Below, piece after piece: positions 60,096 through 64,000 of a DNA stretch of 64,000 nt (position 1 is its first letter; every line of letters starts with the position of its first letter). The position numbers and the translations under genes are program-made. This DNA comes from an uncultured Muribaculaceae bacterium (GTDB taxonomy: Bacteria; Bacteroidota; Bacteroidia; Bacteroidales; Muribaculaceae): NCBI GenBank assembly GCA_910584055.1, contig CAJTZS010000002.1, positions 62,001-126,000 on the forward strand. Direction: 5' to 3'. The notes below the pieces were generated by a model. That model was given only the letters and a program-made list of their open reading frames with translations, ran no database searches and had not been told where the DNA came from.

Positions 60096-61709
60096 ATGGC
60101 AACATTGGATTTGTCCCAGTATGGGATCAAAGATGTGAAGAACATCATTCACAATCCCTCTTATGAAGACCTTTTCAAGGATGAGACCAACCCCGCTCTT
60201 GAGGGCTATGAAAAAGGAATCCAGACCGACCTTGGTGCAGTTGACGTATTCACAGGCGTTTACACAGGCCGTTCACCCAAAGATAAATATCTCGTAAAAG
60301 ACGAGGAAACCGAGAACACCGTTTGGTGGACAACAGAAGAATATAAGAACGACAACAAGCCTATCACTACAAAGGTATGGGACGAGCTTCGCGAAAAAGC
60401 CGTGAACGAGCTCAGCGACAAGACTCTCTATGTTGTTGACTGCTTCTGCGGCGCCAATCCCGCAACCCGTCTGAGCGTTCGCTTCATCATGGAAGTTGCA
60501 TGGCAGGCACACTTCGTGACCAACATGTTCATCCGTCCCACAGAGGAGGAACTCAAAGACTTCAAGCCCGGTTTCGTTGTGTTCAACGCTTCAAAGGCTA
60601 AATGCGAAAACTACAAAGAGCTCGGTCTCCACTCCGAGACAGTGGTTGCCTTCAATATCAAACAGCGCGAGCAGGTGATCATCAACACCTGGTATGGCGG
60701 TGAGATGAAGAAGGGTATGTTCTCAATGATGAACTACTTCAACCCCCTCCGCGGCATCGCTTCAATGCACTGCTCTGCAAACACCAACATGGAGGAGACT
60801 TCAACAGCAATCTTCTTCGGTCTTTCCGGAACAGGTAAGACTACACTTTCAACTGACCCGAAACGTAAACTCATCGGCGACGACGAGCACGGTTGGGACG
60901 ATGACGGTGTGTTCAACTATGAAGGCGGCTGCTATGCAAAGGTTATCAATCTCTCTAAAGAGAATGAGCCCGACATCTACGGCGCTATCAAGCGCGACGC
61001 CCTTCTTGAGAATGTAACCGTTGAATTCCGCAGCCCGGAAGGTGAATGCAACTTCGCAGACAAGAGCGTTACAGAGAACACCCGCGTTTCATATCCTATC
61101 TACCACATCGAGAACATCGTTAAGCCCGTTTCCAAAGGTCCGGCTGCAAAACAGGTGATCTTCCTTTCCGCAGACGCATTCGGGGTTCTTCCTCCCGTGG
61201 CTATCCTGAACAACGAGCAGGCTAAATACTACTTCCTCAGCGGCTTCACCGCTAAACTTGCGGGAACAGAGCGCGGCATCACAGAGCCGACCCCCACTTT
61301 CTCTGCATGTTTCGGTCAGGCATTCCTCTCACTGCATCCTACAAAATATGCAGAAGAGCTTGAGAAGAAGATGACAGCAAACGGCGCTAAGGCTTATCTC
61401 GTGAACACAGGTTGGAACGGTACAGGCAAACGTATCTCAATTCCTGATACACGCGGTATCATCGACGATATCCTAAACGGCGATATCGAGAAAGCTCCTA
61501 CAAAGGTGCTTCCTTACTTCGATTTCGTTATCCCGACTGAACTTCCCGGCGTTAACCCTGCCATCCTTGATCCGCGCGACACTTACGCAGACCCCAAGGA
61601 ATGGGACGAGAAGGCAAAGAAACTCGCCGAGATGTTTATCAACAATTTCAAGAAATTCGAGACCAACGCAGCCGGCAAAGCCCTCGTTGCAGCAGGTCCG
61701 AAACTCTGA
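60096..61709 (+). CDS. pckA: Phosphoenolpyruvate carboxykinase (ATP)
   Basis: This 537-residue enzyme has the kinase-2-like and P-loop motif GLSGTGKTTLS (near residue 246). The signature LIGDDEHGWDDDGVFNYEGGCYAKVI follows directly, with further blocks DVFTGVYTGRSPKDKYLV and NTGWNGTGKRI. It interconverts oxaloacetate and phosphoenolpyruvate. In Bacteroidales this often runs in the carboxylating direction for succinate production. It stands alone between its promoter and a strong terminator. Confidence 0.97.
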   Translation: MATLDLSQYGIKDVKNIIHNPSYEDLFKDETNPALEGYEKGIQTDLGAVDVFTGVYTGRSPKDKYLVKDEETENTVWWTTEEYKNDNKPITTKVWDELREKAVNELSDKTLYVVDCFCGANPATRLSVRFIMEVAWQAHFVTNMFIRPTEEELKDFKPGFVVFNASKAKCENYKELGLHSETVVAFNIKQREQVIINTWYGGEMKKGMFSMMNYFNPLRGIASMHCSANTNMEETSTAIFFGLSGTGKTTLSTDPKRKLIGDDEHGWDDDGVFNYEGGCYAKVINLSKENEPDIYGAIKRDALLENVTVEFRSPEGECNFADKSVTENTRVSYPIYHIENIVKPVSKGPAAKQVIFLSADAFGVLPPVAILNNEQAKYYFLSGFTAKLAGTERGITEPTPTFSACFGQAFLSLHPTKYAEELEKKMTANGAKAYLVNTGWNGTGKRISIPDTRGIIDDILNGDIEKAPTKVLPYFDFVIPTELPGVNPAILDPRDTYADPKEWDEKAKKLAEMFINNFKKFETNAAGKALVAAGPKL

Positions 61710-61734
61710 TAAACAGCTTCTTTCAATAACGTTC

Positions 61735-61771
61735 CAAGAGACATCTCAATCGAGGTGTCTCTTGTTTTTTT
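61735..61771 (+). terminator. pckA terminator
   Basis: A 13-bp stem (CAAGAGACATCTC with GAGGTGTCTCTTG, one G-T pair) with four-base loop is followed by seven T. Confidence 0.92.
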
Positions 61772-61834
61772 ATGCCCTAAAGCTGAACAGCAACACGTTC
61801 TTATCCGTTTTATTACCAAAAAGGTTGCGAATAT

Positions 61835-63235
61835 ATGAAATTGCTTTGGAAAACACACCTGGTCCTGTCGGGCATATTCTTTATTACGATGCCGGGACTC
61901 GCGGAAACCACCCCCATGCTGCGTGATTCCCTCCCTACGGAATGGGAATATTCATCTCAATACAGCACTGCGATGCCATCAGACGACCGCTGGTGGGAAG
62001 GTTTTGACGACCCCGTGCTCACCTCCCTCATAAAACTTGGCGAAAGCAATTCTTTCGACCTCACAATGGCGTTACATAGAATCGAAATGGCACGCCAGAA
62101 CTGGGAGCTCGCCAAGGCTGCATATTATCCAACGATCGGAATATCGGCAGGATGGACAAAGGAGCAACAGTCCGGCATGACATCCTCCTACTCCGGGAAA
62201 GCCATGGGGACCGACTATTTCTCGTTAGGATTGAATTTCTCCTGGGAAATCGATGTATTCGGACGCGTGCGAGAGCAATCCAAAGAAGGGAAGGCAACCT
62301 ATAATGCCACCAAAGCGGAGTATTCCGCAGCCATGATATCCCTATGCTCCAACATAGCCACAGCATACTTCAATTACCGTCTCGCCCAGGGACGTATAGA
62401 CGTGGCGCAACGCCAGATAACATCGCAGGAACGCATCTCGAAGATCACGGATGCACGCTATGAAACCGGACTGGCGTCGAAACTCGACGTTGCACAATCT
62501 TTGACCGTATTATACTCAACACAAGCTTCCCTCCCCGCGCTCATCAACATGCAGAATGCCGCCCTCAACAGCCTCGCACTGCTTGTGGGGCGCTATCCGG
62601 ACGATATAAAGGAAACGTTGGTTTCGGCTCGCGACCTACCCAATGCATTCCGCATGGTTAAAATCGGCGTGCCGGCCGACCTTATCCGGCGCCGCCCGGA
62701 TATACTCCGGGCAGAATATGAACTCGCGGGATATGCCGCAGCAGTTGGGATTGCTAAAAAGGATTTCCTGCCGACTTTGTCACTTAACGGTTCTGTAGGC
62801 ACATCCGCACACAAAATTGATAACCTTTTTAGTAAAAACAGCTTCACCTACTCCATAGCTCCTCAGCTTTCATGGACAATATTCGAAGGGATGGCGCGCA
62901 ACCGCCGGATGGCGGCAGCCAAGGAGCAGATGCTGGCCGGAATCGACAACTACAACCTCACGGTGATGAACGCGGTGATTGAAACCGAAAACGCGCTCTC
63001 TACGTACGACAGCTCCCTGCGTCAGATATCGCTTTACCGGAAAGTACTCAAAGAAAGCGAAGAGTCATTCACATTAGCCGTTGACCGCTATAAAAAGGGA
63101 CTGTCATCATTCACAGACGTCATGAACGCGCAGATAAGCATGCTCGAATACGAAAACACCCTTCTGGAAACCCGTGCCGCGGCATTGACATCGCTTGTAA
63201 AGATTTATGCGGCAGTTGCGGGAGCACCGGAGTAG
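61835..63235 (+). CDS. TolC/OprM-type outer membrane efflux protein
   Basis: The 466-residue outer-membrane channel has a signal peptide (MKLLWKTHLVLSGIFFITMPGLA) and no lipobox cysteine. It shows two helical-barrel repeats, LTMALHRIEMARQNWELAKAAYYPT and IETENALSTYDSSLRQISLYRKV, together with VPADLIRRRPDILRAEYELAGYAAAVG, typical of the NodT/OprM family. It is the first gene of an efflux operon, with the membrane fusion protein 61 bp downstream and the RND pump presumably beyond the edge. The start is an ATG at 61835 after the pckA terminator. Confidence 0.93.
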   Translation: MKLLWKTHLVLSGIFFITMPGLAETTPMLRDSLPTEWEYSSQYSTAMPSDDRWWEGFDDPVLTSLIKLGESNSFDLTMALHRIEMARQNWELAKAAYYPTIGISAGWTKEQQSGMTSSYSGKAMGTDYFSLGLNFSWEIDVFGRVREQSKEGKATYNATKAEYSAAMISLCSNIATAYFNYRLAQGRIDVAQRQITSQERISKITDARYETGLASKLDVAQSLTVLYSTQASLPALINMQNAALNSLALLVGRYPDDIKETLVSARDLPNAFRMVKIGVPADLIRRRPDILRAEYELAGYAAAVGIAKKDFLPTLSLNGSVGTSAHKIDNLFSKNSFTYSIAPQLSWTIFEGMARNRRMAAAKEQMLAGIDNYNLTVMNAVIETENALSTYDSSLRQISLYRKVLKESEESFTLAVDRYKKGLSSFTDVMNAQISMLEYENTLLETRAAALTSLVKIYAAVAGAPE

Positions 63236-63236
63236 A

Positions 63237-63272
63237 CCTTGGACATTAGGCTTTAGGCTTTAGGCATTAGAT
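63237..63272 (+). repeat. Heptamer repeat family C, copy 4
   Basis: Four TTAGG-type heptamers (TTAGGCT, TTAGGCT, TTAGGCA, TTAGATT) lie after the efflux gene's TAG stop and fill the spacer to the fusion-protein gene. One arm only. Confidence 0.8.
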
Positions 63273-63296
63273 TTTTTTAAGAATTAAGTTTTAGTT

Positions 63297-64000
63297 ATGA
63301 GATATTTATACTTGTTTTTGGCAACGGCATTAGTGTTTTGCGGATGCCATAAGAAGGAGAAGTCCGCGGGGGAGACCATCCCGAAGGTTCAGGTTTCTAC
63401 GCCGATGGTGGATTCAGTGACGCTACACCGCACATATCCCGGATATATCCGCGCCTTGAACAGTGCGGATGTGGTGGCGCGGGTAAGCGGCCAACTGCTC
63501 ACACAGAATTACAAGGAGGGTGATTATGTCAACAAGGGTCAGGTGCTTTTCACAATCGAACCTTCCAAATACCGCGATGCCGTGCAACAGGCACAGGCGG
63601 CCCTCAATACTGCCGAAAGCCAATATGCCTACGCTTCCCGACAATACGATGCCATGAAAAGGGCAATCGAGGCAGATGCCGTATCTGAAATGGAAGTGAT
63701 ACAGGCAGAAAGCAACATGAACACCGCCAAGGCCGCCATCCAGAATGCCAGAGCCGCGCTCTCCACAGCACGTGAGAATCTCGGATACTGCACGGTGAGG
63801 GCCACTCGTTCGGGACATTGCTCTATTGCAACAGTCTCTACAGGCAACCTTGTGAACGGTGAGGCATCTCCGGTTACGCTCGCCACTATTTATGACGACT
63901 CGGATGTAAAGGCCGTCTTCGAAATAGAGGACGGGCAATACGAGATCATGATGAACGGCAACCGCAATCAGGAAAATTCGCTGCTCAGTGCAATCCCGCT
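63297..64000 (+). CDS. RND efflux membrane fusion protein, C-terminus off window
   Basis: About 234 N-terminal residues are visible. The start is an ATG at 63297, with a probable lipoprotein signal (VFCGC, cysteine 17). YPGYIRALNSADVVARVSG, the lipoyl-like domain, a coiled-coil hairpin (residues about 90-160, ALNTAESQYAYASRQYDAM...) and GYCTVRATRSG are typical of AcrA/MexA/HlyD adaptor proteins. It links an inner-membrane RND pump to the outer-membrane channel just upstream. The gene order channel-adaptor-(pump) is less common than adaptor-pump-channel. The substrate is unknown. Confidence 0.92.
   Translation, partial: MRYLYLFLATALVFCGCHKKEKSAGETIPKVQVSTPMVDSVTLHRTYPGYIRALNSADVVARVSGQLLTQNYKEGDYVNKGQVLFTIEPSKYRDAVQQAQAALNTAESQYAYASRQYDAMKRAIEADAVSEMEVIQAESNMNTAKAAIQNARAALSTARENLGYCTVRATRSGHCSIATVSTGNLVNGEASPVTLATIYDDSDVKAVFEIEDGQYEIMMNGNRNQENSLLSAIP

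Overview
The window is a piece of a Bacteroidales chromosome, most likely from a gut Muribaculaceae-type bacterium. The evidence is a SusC/SusD polysaccharide utilization locus, many promoters fitting the Bacteroidetes -7 consensus TAnnTTTG, lipoproteins and glycoside hydrolases with Bacteroidales-style signals, C-terminal sorting-like tails, and a carboxynorspermidine-type polyamine gene. No ribosomal RNA, CRISPR array, integrase or complete insertion sequence is visible. The genus assignment is an inference from gene content.

Region by region: 1-15,267 is a carbohydrate utilization locus. A leftward operon encodes GH28, a multidomain clan-A-like glycosidase and GH92 (cut by the window edge). 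A rightward pair encodes a second GH92 and a small exported protein. A leftward susC-susD-surface protein operon converges on that pair at a shared hairpin terminator. 15,571-22,608 is a rightward sugar-handling operon: FucP-type symporter, PfkB kinase, a histidine acid phosphatase, and an unusual fusion of a second histidine acid phosphatase to a GH89 alpha-N-acetylglucosaminidase. 22,827-31,839 holds tRNA-Pro, a divergent UbiA-like membrane protein, phosphatidylethanolamine synthesis (psd, pssA), a DUF4834-HAD-histidine kinase operon, pheT and a YebC regulator. 31,851-35,752 is leftward: a leucine-rich repeat protein, a membrane protein, a flippase-like protein, birA and tsaE. 35,827-44,344 holds carboxynorspermidine dehydrogenase, GH31, lpxB, a beta-helix lipoprotein and metG.

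44,348-53,991 is a mosaic glycosyltransferase cluster (GT4, GT2, GT90) with genes on both strands, overlapping convergent ends and one truncated glycosyltransferase. It probably builds a surface glycan. 54,048-64,000 holds a glutaminyl-cyclase-like lipoprotein, tyrS, an unrecognised protein, a SemiSWEET transporter, a GNGPSL-motif protein, ferritin, pckA and the start of an RND efflux operon.

The intergenic DNA is unusually rich in small repeats. There are heptamer arrays with mirrored arms that start on stop codons, a 174-bp element present twice, palindromes that carry a promoter-like TACATTTG, an exact 24-bp repeat in inverted copies, and a 183-bp MITE-like element with TTA flanks. The most distinctive gene is the phosphatase-GH89 fusion. 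The most distinctive non-coding pattern is the stop-codon-anchored heptamer family.
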